Assembly: GCA_021404685.1 (NCBI GenBank)
Contig: QWHC01000018.1
Location: forward strand, 1 to 64,000
Direction: 5' to 3'
Length of the DNA stretch: 64,000 nt
Origin: Chloroflexi bacterium CFX4
GTDB taxonomy: Bacteria; Chloroflexota; Anaerolineae; Aggregatilineales; UBA2796
This document shows positions 36,486 to 45,428 of the stretch, one piece after another. Within the stretch, counting starts at the first letter, position 1. Each line of letters starts with the position of its first letter. Position numbers and translations under genes: made by a program. The notes under the pieces are model-generated. The model was not told the origin of the DNA. It searched no databases and was given only the letters and a program-made list of their open reading frames with translations.

Positions 36486-37922
36486 TCAGCCGCTGGTGAT
36501 GACGCCCTGAAAGCGCTCATAAGCGGCGCCCCAGTCCAACAAATAGTTGGGTGTGTAGACGGTTGGCGGATAGCTGGCGCGCACCACTTGGCGCGCCTCC
36601 GCCAAATCGCGCAGTTCGCCCAAGGCAACCAACTGCACCAGCGCGTTGCCAAGCGCGGTTGCCTCAACGGGACCGGCATAGACGGGCAAGCCCGTCGCGT
36701 CAGCCGTCATTTGGCAGAGCATGGCGTTTTGTGCGCCGCCGCCCACAATATGCAGCGCGTCTACTTGTGCGCCCGTCGCACTGATGATCTGTTCTAGCAC
36801 ATAGCGATATTTGAGCGCCAAACTCTCTAGGATGCAGCGTAAAAAGGCACCCTGTCGCTCAGGGGCGGGCTGCCCTGTGGCAGCACAAAAGGCAGCGATG
36901 CGTGTGGGCATATCGCCGGGTGGAAAGAAAGACGGATCATCGGGATCGATCAGTGCGGCAAAGGGCAATTCAAGTTGTGCCTCATTCAGCAGCAGGTCGT
37001 ATGAGATGTCCAAACCTTGTTCGCGCCAACGCTGCCGACACTGTTGTTCCAGCCACAAGCCCATCACCATCTTCAGCGGGCGGAATGTGCCAAAGGCGCC
37101 GCCTTCGTTGGTCAGGTTCGCCTGCATTGCCGCCTCAGTCAGGATCGGCTGGTGCGTCTCGATGCCAAACAGACTCCATGTGCCGCTGCTGATGTAGGCA
37201 AAGTGCGGCGTCTCGGCTGGCACGGCAACGACAGCACTGCCCGTATCGTGGCTGGCAACGGTGAAGACCGGCAGCGTCTCGTAGGTGCCAATCAGGTTGG
37301 CAGGCTGCACAACGGTCGGGAAAAAGTGCGTTGGAATGCCCAGCCGCGCCAGCAGATCACGATCCCAATCGCCAAGCGTTGGGTTGTAGCACTGGGTGGT
37401 CGTGGTGTGCGTGAATTCGCTGATCTTCTCGCCCGTCAGCCAGTAGGTGATCAGGTTGGGCATAGTCAGCAAGGTGTGCGTCATATCCAGCAAGTCGGGC
37501 GCGTCGTGTTGCAGTGCCACAAGCTGATAAAGCGTGTTGATCACATAAAAGCCGATGCCCGTGCGCTGATAAAGTTCATGGCGTGGCACAAGCGCTAAGA
37601 CCTGCTCCATAATGCCTTCGGTGCGCCGATCTCGCATGTGAACAGGATTGCCAAGCAGCGCGCCGCGCCGATCCAGCAAGCCGAAATCTACGCCGAATGA
37701 GTCTACACCGATGCTGGCGGCAGTTTCGAGCTGTGCCGCTGCCAAGCCGCGCTCAATCTCACCCCACAGGTTTAGCACATCCCAATGCAGCGTGCCACGC
37801 ACCATGATCGGCGTATTGGCGAAACGGTAGCGCTCTGCGCCTTGCACCTGCTTACCATCAAAACGGACACTGAAAATGCGCCCGTTGGAGTTGCCCAAAT
37901 CCACCGCGATGAGATCAGTCAT
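36486..37922 (-). CDS. rhaB: Rhamnulokinase (FGGY-family sugar kinase)
   Basis: A 478-residue FGGY kinase. The N-terminal ATPase signature is IAVDLGNSNGRIF, followed by the rhamnulokinase-like stretch SIGVDSFGVDFGLLD and by TLYQLVALQ. The ATP-binding half has SGTWSLFGIE and the C-terminal HIVGGGAQNAMLCQMTAD signature, with ALGNALVQLVALGEL. It phosphorylates L-rhamnulose in rhamnose breakdown; related kinases for fuculose or xylulose have different versions of these motifs. No rhaA or rhaD gene is near. I chose the ATG at 37922, nine bases after AAAGG, over one three codons upstream. It is the last gene of a minus-strand run that begins with an ABC binding protein. Confidence 0.82.
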   Translation of the reverse strand: MTDLIAVDLGNSNGRIFSVRFDGKQVQGAERYRFANTPIMVRGTLHWDVLNLWGEIERGLAAAQLETAASIGVDSFGVDFGLLDRRGALLGNPVHMRDRRTEGIMEQVLALVPRHELYQRTGIGFYVINTLYQLVALQHDAPDLLDMTHTLLTMPNLITYWLTGEKISEFTHTTTTQCYNPTLGDWDRDLLARLGIPTHFFPTVVQPANLIGTYETLPVFTVASHDTGSAVVAVPAETPHFAYISSGTWSLFGIETHQPILTEAAMQANLTNEGGAFGTFRPLKMVMGLWLEQQCRQRWREQGLDISYDLLLNEAQLELPFAALIDPDDPSFFPPGDMPTRIAAFCAATGQPAPERQGAFLRCILESLALKYRYVLEQIISATGAQVDALHIVGGGAQNAMLCQMTADATGLPVYAGPVEATALGNALVQLVALGELRDLAEARQVVRASYPPTVYTPNYLLDWGAAYERFQGVITSG

Positions 37923-37937
37923 ACAGCCCATCCTTTG

Positions 37938-37955
37938 CTCAGCGCGCTGAGTATA
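37938..37955 (-). promoter_or_regulatory. rhaB promoter with overlapping palindrome
   Basis: On the minus strand TATACT (37950-37955) is the -10, and the perfect 14-base palindrome CTCAGCGCGCTGAG (37938-37951) overlaps it and the start site. This is a likely operator. The string GCGCTGAGTATA is shared with the TPR gene upstream region (11143-11154). Confidence 0.4.
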
Positions 37956-38014
37956 CCGTGAAAGGCTGCCTTTAGCGCACAGATTGCTTTGTAGGTGTTG
38001 TAGTCACCTCAGCC

Positions 38015-38800
38015 CTACCGAACAGGGGCAGATACCGCCACGCGAACGCCGAGATTGAACCCCCGAAAATCAGGATCGGGGCGAGAGCGAAAGGCAGCAC
38101 GGGCGTCGCCTCGATCATAGTACCACGAACCACCGCGCAAGCCCCGACTATCTGTCCCGTCCCGTGTCTCGCGCCCGTCATCCGCTCTGTAGGGATAAGG
38201 CTCATACACACTGCTCACCCACTCCCAAACGTTGCCGCTCATATCCAGTGCGCCGCACCATGCCGCGCCTTTGATGCGTATACCTTCACCGACAGGGTGT
38301 GTTTTACCGCCCGAATTGCCATGATAGATAACATATTCCAAGTCATCTACAAAGCTGTTTCCCCATGGATAGACCCGATTTTCAGGTCCGCGGGCTGCCC
38401 ACTCCCACTCTGCCTCAGTCGGCAAGCGCCCACCACGCCATGCCGCAAACGCCCATACCTCATACCACGAAATGCCCACCCGCGGCTGATTGGGTGCCGT
38501 GAAGCCATCGTAATTTTGAGGGGCAATCACGCTGCCCTTTTCACGCCATGCCCAGCCTGCCGCCGTCCACAATTCGCGCTGTCGGTAGCCGCCATCCGCT
38601 ACAAACTTGGCGTAGGCGGCATTCGTAACAGGCGTTAGGTCTAGCCAGAGACTTTGTGCGATGAACTGTTCGTGAACGGGTCTTTCGTCACTATCGCCAT
38701 TATCGCTGCCCATCATAAACTTACCCGCTGGCACGTAGACCATGATGGCGCCTGTCTTTTCGTCCGTGCGACGGTCACCGAGTTGATATGTGTGTGGCAT
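38015..38800 (-). CDS. SUMF1 / formylglycine-generating enzyme-like protein
   Basis: A 261-residue protein of the SUMF1 (FGE-sulfatase) fold. Family marks are FMMGSDNGDSDERPVHE, PVTNAAYAKFV, GISWYEVWAFAAW, RLPTEAEWEWAARG, YPWGN, DMSGNVWEWV, RGGSWY and the end GFNLGVRV. The paired cysteines that oxidise the substrate cysteine in true formylglycine-generating enzymes are not seen at the C-terminal position (RSRPDPDFRG), so it may be a non-catalytic or differently acting relative, such as those used as binding modules. No sulfatase is in the window. GGAGAGG precedes the start. It lies 30 bases after the MocR gene. Confidence 0.82.
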   Translation of the reverse strand: MPHTYQLGDRRTDEKTGAIMVYVPAGKFMMGSDNGDSDERPVHEQFIAQSLWLDLTPVTNAAYAKFVADGGYRQRELWTAAGWAWREKGSVIAPQNYDGFTAPNQPRVGISWYEVWAFAAWRGGRLPTEAEWEWAARGPENRVYPWGNSFVDDLEYVIYHGNSGGKTHPVGEGIRIKGAAWCGALDMSGNVWEWVSSVYEPYPYRADDGRETRDGTDSRGLRGGSWYYDRGDARAAFRSRPDPDFRGFNLGVRVAVSAPVR

Positions 38801-38830
38801 CCAAACCTCTCCAGAGTCCCCGATGATGTG

Positions 38831-40300
38831 CTATCCCACGCTGCCGCCATAACGCCCTTGTGCCTCTGCCCAGGCTGCGCCAAGCCGCCTCATGCCTTCC
38901 TCAATCCGCTCGGATGGCTGCTGGGCAAAATTCAGGCGGATGAAGTACGCCGCATTCGGATCGCCTTCCATTGTGTAAAACTCCGCGCCAATGGCAAAAC
39001 TGACGCCGTGCCGCAGCGCAATTGGGTAGAGCTGCGCGGCGGTGATGCCCGCGTGCGGCAGCGCTACCCACAGATAGACTCCGCCCGGCGGCTCTGACCA
39101 GCGTGCGCCACTCGGCAAATAGCGCCGTGCCGCCTTCAGCGCAGCATCGCGCCGCTGTTGGCAAGCCCGCCGCACCCGATCAAGGTGTCCGCTCAGCGCG
39201 CCGCTGATCAGAAAGTGGTGCATGGCGCGCTGATTCAAGCCCGGCGTGCAAATATCGGCTGCCTGCTTCACCCGCAAAGCGCGCTCCCATAGCGCACCCT
39301 CTGCAATTAGGTAGCCAATGCGCGTGCCGGGCAGCACAATCTTAGAAAAGCCGTTGGCATGAACCACAATGCCGTATTCATCCAACGCCTTGAGTGGCGG
39401 TGGCGGCTCTCCGCCGTAGCTCAGCTCATGGTAGACGCCATCTTCCAGCACGGGAATATCGGCGGCGGCGGCAATCCGCAGCAGCACGCGCCGCCTGTGG
39501 ATCGGCATCACACTGCCCGTTGGATTATGGTGCGTCGGCGCGATGTAGATCAGGCGCGGGCGATGTGCCTCAATGGCGGACTCCAGCAGTTCGGTACGGA
39601 GTCCCTGCTCATCCATCGGCACACCTACGGCGCGCACGCGCCGAATGCGGGCAATATCCAAAATGCCAAGATAGGTTGGATTGGTGGTCAGCAGTGTGTC
39701 GCCTTCATTCAGCAGTGCTTGAGCTGCCAGATCAAGCGCTTGTTGGCAACCGCCCGTGATCAAGACGTTCTCAGGCGTGGTGCGAATGCCTAAGGATGCC
39801 AAATGTTCGGCAACGGCAGCCCGCAACGGCGGATAGCCTTCTGTTTCCTCATAGGCAACGGCAGCCGCACCATCGCGCTCTAGGACTGCCTCAATCGAAC
39901 GGCGAATGGCAGCTACGGGCAAAAATTCCTCAGCCGGCGCGCCGCCGCTGAAGGCGATCAGTGCTTCTGGCGGCAAGCTACCCGCCGATGGATTCGCCGC
40001 CACAGAAGGCAGCGCGCTCGGATCGCGTGGTGTGCTTAGGCTGCCAGCGATAAACGTGCCACGCCCTGGCGAGGCTGCCAACACGCCTTCGTTCAGCAGT
40101 TCGGCATAGGCATTCACCACACTCATACGGCTAATGCCAAGCTGTGCGGCCAGTTCGCGGCTGGGCGGTAGCTTATCACCAGCGCGCAGCGCACCTTCGG
40201 CAATGCCTTCACGCACTGCACGAATCAATTGGCGGTAAAGCGGCTCCGCAGCGCTTTTATCAAGGCTGAAAAGCGCCGCTATGTGCGCGGATCGAGCCAA
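38831..40300 (-). CDS. MocR-type regulator (GntR helix-turn-helix fused to aminotransferase)
   Basis: A 489-residue protein of the MocR/PdxR family. The N-terminal GntR winged helix (residues 17-80: LYRQLIRAVREGIAEGALRA, LPPSRELAAQLGISRMSVV) is joined to a fold-type I aminotransferase-like domain with PLP-binding features (GCQQALDLAAQALL, YIAPTHHNPTG, and HANGFSKIVLPGTRIGYL around the PLP lysine). Such proteins sense PLP, amino acids or related compounds. The TTG start at 40300, with GAAGGG eight bases upstream, lies inside the end of the permease gene, a 22-base overlap. It probably controls this transport operon or the neighbouring genes; that is inference. Confidence 0.88.
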   Translation of the reverse strand: MARSAHIAALFSLDKSAAEPLYRQLIRAVREGIAEGALRAGDKLPPSRELAAQLGISRMSVVNAYAELLNEGVLAASPGRGTFIAGSLSTPRDPSALPSVAANPSAGSLPPEALIAFSGGAPAEEFLPVAAIRRSIEAVLERDGAAAVAYEETEGYPPLRAAVAEHLASLGIRTTPENVLITGGCQQALDLAAQALLNEGDTLLTTNPTYLGILDIARIRRVRAVGVPMDEQGLRTELLESAIEAHRPRLIYIAPTHHNPTGSVMPIHRRRVLLRIAAAADIPVLEDGVYHELSYGGEPPPPLKALDEYGIVVHANGFSKIVLPGTRIGYLIAEGALWERALRVKQAADICTPGLNQRAMHHFLISGALSGHLDRVRRACQQRRDAALKAARRYLPSGARWSEPPGGVYLWVALPHAGITAAQLYPIALRHGVSFAIGAEFYTMEGDPNAAYFIRLNFAQQPSERIEEGMRRLGAAWAEAQGRYGGSVG

Positions 40301-41154
40301 TTTCGCAGCCCTTCGCTAATCAGGTTGCACGCCATAATCGAAACCAGAATCGCCAAGCCGGGAAAGGTTGCTACCCACCATTGGTAGAATTTGGTGCGCC
40401 CAAGTGCGACCATAGAGCCCCATTCTGCCGTTGGTGGCGTAACGCCTAGCCCAATGAAGCTGAGCGCTGAAACCAATAAAATGATGCCGCCAACATCCAA
40501 CGCCGCCTTGATGATGAGCGGCGTCCAAGTATTAGGCAGCACATGCCGCAGCAAAATGCCCGCCTCGCGCCTGCCGAGCGAGCGCGCCGCCGTCACATAC
40601 TCAAAGGTGCGCGCCACAATGACCTGCGAACGGATCAGGCGCGCATACTCAGGCCACAGCACCGCGCAGGCTGCTAAAATGGCGTTGTTCAGGCTTGGGC
40701 CAAGCAGCGCCGAGATTGCCAGTGCCAGCACGACCGCCGGAAATGCCAGCGTTACATCGGCAAGGCGCATGATCAGATCATCCACCAAGCCGCCGAAAAA
40801 GCCCGCCAACGCACCCAGCAAACCGCCGACGCTCAGTGAGATCAGCACAACGATCAGTGCCGCTGGCAGCGAAACCCGCCCGCCGTGCAGCACACGGCTG
40901 AAAAGATCGCGCCCTAGCTCGTCCGTGCCGAAGATATGTTCAGCAGAAGGCGGCTTGAGGCGCATCGCCACGTTTTGCTTGATCGGATCATGCACGGTGA
41001 TGAACGAGGCAAATAGGATCATCAGCGAAAAGATGACTAAAACGCCACCGCCTACCCACAGCGACGGATAGCGCTGCATGTGCTTGACCAAATCGCGCCG
41101 CCGCGTTTGGCGTGGCAGGCTGTTTAAGGCGCTAAGCGTGATTGAATCAGCCAT
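40279..41154 (-). CDS. Peptide/nickel-type ABC transporter permease (DppC-like)
   Basis: A 291-residue membrane protein with an N-terminal cytosolic head, a first helix near 37-57, a periplasmic loop (PSAEHIFGTDELGRDLFSRV, typical of DppC/OppC), five more helices and the EAA loop AARSLGRREAGILLRH. It would pair with the permease encoded just upstream. The genes overlap by eight bases. Two ATPase subunits are needed to drive the pair; none is encoded next to it. Confidence 0.9.
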   Translation of the reverse strand: MADSITLSALNSLPRQTRRRDLVKHMQRYPSLWVGGGVLVIFSLMILFASFITVHDPIKQNVAMRLKPPSAEHIFGTDELGRDLFSRVLHGGRVSLPAALIVVLISLSVGGLLGALAGFFGGLVDDLIMRLADVTLAFPAVVLALAISALLGPSLNNAILAACAVLWPEYARLIRSQVIVARTFEYVTAARSLGRREAGILLRHVLPNTWTPLIIKAALDVGGIILLVSALSFIGLGVTPPTAEWGSMVALGRTKFYQWWVATFPGLAILVSIMACNLISEGLRNWLDPRT

Positions 41155-42166
41155 GCCGCACCCTCGGATCCAAAACGCTGTACAGCACGTCCACGCTCAG
41201 GTTGACGATCACATAAATGACGGCGATCAGCAGTGTGCCGCCCTGAATGGCTGGATAGTCCAAACTGGAGGCAGCCCGCACAAGGTACTGCCCAAGTCCT
41301 GCCCAATCAAAGACGGTCTCGGTCATCACTGCGCCGCTGAGCAAGCCTGCAAACGCCAAGCCGATGATGGTGACCAAGGGCAGCAGCGCGTTTCGCAGGG
41401 CATGGCGCACCACCACGAGGCGTTCGCTTAAGCCTTTGCTGCGCGCCGTGCGGACGTATTCGCGGCGCATTTCTTCCACAATCGCAGCACGGGTCACGCG
41501 CAGCACCAACGCCAACGTGAAGCCGCCTAAGATCACGGTTGGCAGCACAAGATGGCTCAGGGCGCTGCCAAAGGCAGCAAAATCACCGGCCAGCAGCGAG
41601 TCCACCGTCAGCAGTCCCGTGAAGGTCGGTGGTTTGTCCATGCGCGGCGCAAAACGCCCCGGTCCGGGCGAGATACCAAGTGTGTAGTAGAAGATGAACA
41701 GGAAGATCAGCCCCGTCCAGAAAGGCGGCAGCGACCCATTGAGCAACGAGATAAACCACACGATGCGGTCAAAGAGGCTGCCGAAATAAATGCCCGCCAC
41801 AATGCCTAATGGAATGCCGAGCAGGATGGCGAATAACAGTGAGCTGATCGCTAACTCAACGGTTGCTGGCAGGTGAATCCGCAGATCGTCTAACACAGGG
41901 CGCCGCGTGAGGAAAGAGGTGCCGAGATCGCCGCGCAGAATGTTGGTGACGTAGGTGAAATATTGCTCCCAAACAGGGCGATCTAAGCCCCACTTCTTGA
42001 TGGCTGCCTCGACCACTTGTGGATTATCCATAGCGCGTTCGCCAACGATCATCACTAAGGGGTCAACCTGCACAAGGTTGTAGATTAGGAACAGTACGAG
42101 CGTGATTCCAAAGAGCATTGGAATGGTTAGGATCAGGCGACGGGCGATATAGCGCAAAAGCGACAT
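41147..42166 (-). CDS. Peptide/nickel-type ABC transporter permease (DppB-like)
   Basis: A 339-residue permease of the DppB/OppB type with six predicted membrane segments. The first helix is near residues 10-28 (LILTIPMLFGITLVLFLIY), followed by a large external loop, and the EAA loop reads EEMRREYVRTARSKGLSERL. It overlaps dppC by eight bases at its 3' end and lies 78 bases after the binding-protein gene. The substrate cannot be deduced; peptides, opines, nickel and sugar oligomers all use this family. Confidence 0.9.
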   Translation of the reverse strand: MSLLRYIARRLILTIPMLFGITLVLFLIYNLVQVDPLVMIVGERAMDNPQVVEAAIKKWGLDRPVWEQYFTYVTNILRGDLGTSFLTRRPVLDDLRIHLPATVELAISSLLFAILLGIPLGIVAGIYFGSLFDRIVWFISLLNGSLPPFWTGLIFLFIFYYTLGISPGPGRFAPRMDKPPTFTGLLTVDSLLAGDFAAFGSALSHLVLPTVILGGFTLALVLRVTRAAIVEEMRREYVRTARSKGLSERLVVVRHALRNALLPLVTIIGLAFAGLLSGAVMTETVFDWAGLGQYLVRAASSLDYPAIQGGTLLIAVIYVIVNLSVDVLYSVLDPRVRHG

Positions 42167-42244
42167 GCGTCAAACCTTCTGTAAGCCGTAATAAGTTAGG
42201 GACAGACGTTTCCGCCTGTCCCTGTATGCTTAAAAGTGACTGAA

Positions 42245-43831
42245 TTACTTGCTGACGCCGCTAAACTCGGTTAGGTAGACGGGATGGAAGACGTAGCCCT
42301 TCACATCTTTGCTCAGCACGTCAATGTACTGCTCTTGCAGCAGCGGGATGAAGACGGCTGCCTCAACATGCGCCTTGACATACTCCGTCAGCAGGCGCTC
42401 ACGCACCATAGCATCGCGCTCAGCGGCGATCAGGTCGGCAAGTTCGGCAATGCGCGGCACATCCATGCGAATACGCGCCGAAACGCCGCTACCTGCCTTG
42501 CTGAAGAAGGATGTCCACATAGTAGCATCGAGGTAGTCTGGTGTCCAGGCGCTGATGACCATGGGCAGTTCTTGGGCGCGGAAGGCGGTCAGGAAGTTGG
42601 GCGAGGTCTGCTGGTTGATCTCGATCTGGATGCCTGCTTCGGCAAAGTCTGCCTGCAATTTTGCCGCCAACACTTCACGCGGCACGCCTGCCGTGGCGCC
42701 GCCGCCAATGTAGAGCGTCATGGCGAAGCCATCGGGAATGCCTGCTTCTGCCAGCAGTGTCTTTGCCTTATCCAGATCGCGGCTGTAGCGCAGGGCAGGA
42801 TCAGAGCCGGCGATGCCCAGAGGCAGCATAGCAGCGGGACGGTCGGCAAAGCCACCAGTCAGGGCGATGATGCCGTCGTAGTCAATGGCGTAGGCAATCG
42901 CTTGGCGCACACGCACATCGCTGATGGGTAGGTTGAAATAATCGCTTGGTGAAACAGCAAGGTAGAGCAGGTTGAGCGTCTGTCCAATGTTGAGTGTTAG
43001 ATCGGCGTTGCCGCGTGCCTGATCGGCAGTATCGGCATCCACGCCGAGCGCAATGTCGGCATCGCCACGCGCCACCAGTTGCAGCGCGCTAGAGGCATCG
43101 TTGGTGTTGCGAAGGGTGACGCCTTCCAACGCGACTGCGCCGCGCCAATAGTTCTCATTCCGCACCAGCGTGATCTCGCTGTTGGGCGTCCAACCGGTGA
43201 GGATGAACGGCCCTGAGCCTGCCGAATTCTGATCGAGCCAATCTTTGGCGGTGTCGGTCTGGTCGGCATCTTCGGCATCAGTGCCACCTTGCGCTACCAC
43301 AACCGCTTTCTCCAAGACGCTGAGCGCGGGCGCAGTTACCACGCTGGCAAAGGCGGGCTGCGGCGTTTCAAGGGTCACTTTCACAGTACGCTCATCCACC
43401 ACTTCAATACTTTTGAAGCCGAAGTCGGTTAGATAAGATGACGGGCCGCCTTTGATGTTGAGCAGGCGCGTCCAAGAAAAACGCACATCTTCCGCCGTGA
43501 CGGGATTGCCACTGGCAAATTTGGCGGCAGGGTTCAGCACAAAGGTGTACTCCAAACCATCTTCAGAGATGCTGTAGCTTTCTGCCAAGCCGGGGACGAT
43601 CTTTGAGAGGTCGTCAGCGTTGATGTTGAGCAAAGTCTCGTAGGTCGCGTGATGGACGATAAGGTTGGTGGTCTCGAAAGCGCGTCCGGGATCGAGGGTG
43701 ATCACATCCACAAAGCGCCCTGCCACAATCAGGGCGCCACCTTGCGCCTGAGCAGGCACGTGTGCGGCAAAACCAAAGACAAGGGCTAAAACAAGCAAAC
43801 AGGCAAATACGCGGCGCATACTTTTGAACAT
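42245..43831 (-). CDS. ABC transporter solute-binding protein, family 5
   Basis: A 528-residue secreted binding protein. A signal peptide (RRVFACLLVLALVFGFAAHV, cleavage near PAQAQ) has no lipobox cysteine at the cleavage point, so anchoring is unclear. The family-5 signature is LIVHHATYETLL, followed by GLAESYSISEDGLEYTFVL and VTAEDVRFSWTR. The two-lobed domain ends with LLQEQYIDVLSKDVKGYVF. It should bring peptides or similar ligands to the two permeases downstream. The first ATG (43831) directly abuts its AAAGG; the ATG four codons later may be used. The promoter TTGGCA..TAAAAT lies 30-57 bases upstream. Confidence 0.9.
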   Translation of the reverse strand: MFKSMRRVFACLLVLALVFGFAAHVPAQAQGGALIVAGRFVDVITLDPGRAFETTNLIVHHATYETLLNINADDLSKIVPGLAESYSISEDGLEYTFVLNPAAKFASGNPVTAEDVRFSWTRLLNIKGGPSSYLTDFGFKSIEVVDERTVKVTLETPQPAFASVVTAPALSVLEKAVVVAQGGTDAEDADQTDTAKDWLDQNSAGSGPFILTGWTPNSEITLVRNENYWRGAVALEGVTLRNTNDASSALQLVARGDADIALGVDADTADQARGNADLTLNIGQTLNLLYLAVSPSDYFNLPISDVRVRQAIAYAIDYDGIIALTGGFADRPAAMLPLGIAGSDPALRYSRDLDKAKTLLAEAGIPDGFAMTLYIGGGATAGVPREVLAAKLQADFAEAGIQIEINQQTSPNFLTAFRAQELPMVISAWTPDYLDATMWTSFFSKAGSGVSARIRMDVPRIAELADLIAAERDAMVRERLLTEYVKAHVEAAVFIPLLQEQYIDVLSKDVKGYVFHPVYLTEFSGVSK

Positions 43832-43860
43832 CCTTTACTGAACTGCAAATATCGCAAAGG

Positions 43861-43888
43861 ATTTTACTGTGCTGTGTGGGCTTGCCAA
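43861..43888 (-). promoter_or_regulatory. Promoter of the ABC transporter operon
   Basis: On the minus strand TTGGCA (43883-43888) and TAAAAT (43861-43866) are spaced 16 bases, each five of six to consensus. Confidence 0.65.
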
Positions 43889-44009
43889 TTGGAAGATTGA
43901 ACAGAAATACGTTTATGTGCATCCGTTCCTTCACAGGTCGGGCAAACCCGAATCCTGATGAGAAACCGCATAAGGGCGGGATTTCTCCCGTCCGCCCACC
44001 ATTGCCTAA

Positions 44010-44018
44010 TGCTATAAT
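44010..44018 (+). promoter_or_regulatory. Extended -10 promoter of ctpA
   Basis: TGCTATAAT is a perfect extended -10. It would give a leader of about 150 bases before the ATG. Confidence 0.65.
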
Positions 44019-44025
44019 CTAGAAG

Positions 44026-44176
44026 CTAATTCAAAACTTGTGTAAGGTAGTCTTTTGCCTATGGAGCGCGCAGCGCACTCCATAGGCGGTAGTTTCGAGA
44101 GGGCTCCCCTCTCAAACTTACCCTTTATACATTTTTTGAAATACATTCCACAAGCTAGGGAGGGGATACAACCTTC
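44026..44176 (+). promoter_or_regulatory. Structured 5' leader of ctpA
   Basis: GCCTATGGAG (44057-44066) pairs perfectly with CTCCATAGGC (44078-44087). Directly after, a second stem (44089-44103 with 44107-44121) has one bulge. An outer CTTGTG/CACAAG pair (44037 and 44149 regions) may close both. No known riboswitch class matches. Confidence 0.45.
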
Positions 44177-45385
44177 ATGTTTTGGTCTGACTCTGGGGAA
44201 AACCGCACCGCACAACGCTCCATGTTTGGCGGTGTGCAGTTGATGATCGTGTTAGGCGCGCTGCTGCTGACTGCCCTGAGCGCCTTTGCAGCCGGCTACG
44301 CTGTGGCGCAAAGTGCCACGCAGAGCAAACTCAGCCTTGCCGATGAGGTGTGGCAGCTCACAGATCGCTATTTCTACTACGCCAAACCTGACGACAAAGA
44401 TCGGCTGTATGGCGCGATCACGGGCTTGCTCGCCACTTTCCAAGACCCACACACCCTCTTTTTGCCGCCAGCACCCGCTGCCAGAGAGCGCGCCGCCATG
44501 AGTGGACAGCAAGGCGGCGTGGGCGTGCTGCTGGCACAGACTGAGGACAAGCGGTTTGTGGTGGTTGAGGTGAAGCGTGGCTGGTCTTATGAGCGCGCCG
44601 GCGGGCGCGAAGGCGATCAGATCATCGCGGTGGACGGCGAATCCGTGCTGGGGTTGGAGTTCAGCCAACTGGTGGATCGCGTGCGTGGTACGCTTGGCAC
44701 GCAAGTTGCGCTAACTGTCCAGCGTGACGACTCGCCCGAACCGATCACGCTGACCATGACGCGCCAACAGATCAACGTCTTCAGCGAAATGCTCGATGAT
44801 CAAATCGCCTATTTGGCGTTCTCGCAGTTCACCAGCACCGCACCGGATGAGATCAAGGCACAGCTAACGCCGCTTTTGGAACAGAAGCCGCGTGCGTTGA
44901 TCCTCGATCTGCGTGACAACGGCGGCGGCTTCCTCGATGAGTCGATCCAGATTGCCGATTTCTTCCTGAAAGAAGGCGTCATTGCCACTGAAAAGACTTC
45001 CAGCGGTGAACAGAAGCGCTTCAATGCACGCGATGGTGACTTTGCCGAAGATGTGCCGCTGATCGTCTTGGTGAACCGCAACAGCGCCAGCGCCAGCGAG
45101 ATTGTGGCAGGCGCGCTGCAAGATCGCGGGCGCGCCGTGCTGATCGGGCAACGCACCTTTGGCAAAGGCTCGGTGCAGCGCCTGTTCACGCTCAGCGATG
45201 GCTCGCAACTGCGCGTGACGCAGGGCGCGTGGTATACGCCGAACGAGACGCCTATCGAGCGGCAGGGCGATGCACTTGGCGGCTTGCTGCCGAATGTGTT
45301 GGTCGAACTGCCAAGCGATGGCAGCCGCCCGCAAGGCGATCCCACCCTAGAGGCTGCCCTTGAGTACATTCGGGAAAACTTTTAG
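44177..45385 (+). CDS. ctpA: S41-family C-terminal processing protease
   Basis: A 402-residue carboxyl-terminal processing protease. One N-terminal membrane segment (about residues 22-42, LMIVLGALLLTALSAFAAGY) places it outside the membrane. A PDZ domain follows (VGVLLAQTEDKRF, GGREGDQIIAVDGESVLGL), and the S41 domain holds the Ser/Lys pair in NRNSASASEIVAG and RTFGKGSVQ. Such enzymes trim or degrade proteins at the cell envelope. The start ATG follows a GGGAGGGG site at a long spacing of 13 bases. The leader is unusually structured. A strong terminator and tRNA-Ser follow. Confidence 0.93.
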   Translation: MFWSDSGENRTAQRSMFGGVQLMIVLGALLLTALSAFAAGYAVAQSATQSKLSLADEVWQLTDRYFYYAKPDDKDRLYGAITGLLATFQDPHTLFLPPAPAARERAAMSGQQGGVGVLLAQTEDKRFVVVEVKRGWSYERAGGREGDQIIAVDGESVLGLEFSQLVDRVRGTLGTQVALTVQRDDSPEPITLTMTRQQINVFSEMLDDQIAYLAFSQFTSTAPDEIKAQLTPLLEQKPRALILDLRDNGGGFLDESIQIADFFLKEGVIATEKTSSGEQKRFNARDGDFAEDVPLIVLVNRNSASASEIVAGALQDRGRAVLIGQRTFGKGSVQRLFTLSDGSQLRVTQGAWYTPNETPIERQGDALGGLLPNVLVELPSDGSRPQGDPTLEAALEYIRENF

Positions 45386-45394
45386 CCAAACACA

Positions 45395-45425
45395 AGCCGC
45401 ACCCTGTTTCGGTGCGGCTGTTTTT
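45395..45425 (+). terminator. Rho-independent terminator after ctpA
   Basis: AGCCGCACC (45395-45403) pairs with GGTGCGGCT (45411-45419) around a seven-base loop, followed by G and five T. Confidence 0.9.
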
Positions 45426-45428
45426 AGG

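Larger units (their letters stand above)
43832..44176. other. Intergenic region with several hairpins and divergent promoters
   Basis: This 345-base gap holds no gene that I can support. It contains the minus-strand promoter for the binding protein, the plus-strand ctpA promoter, and four stem-loops at 43934-43957, 43974-43997, 44057-44087 and 44089-44121. The last two lie in the ctpA leader. Confidence 0.7.
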
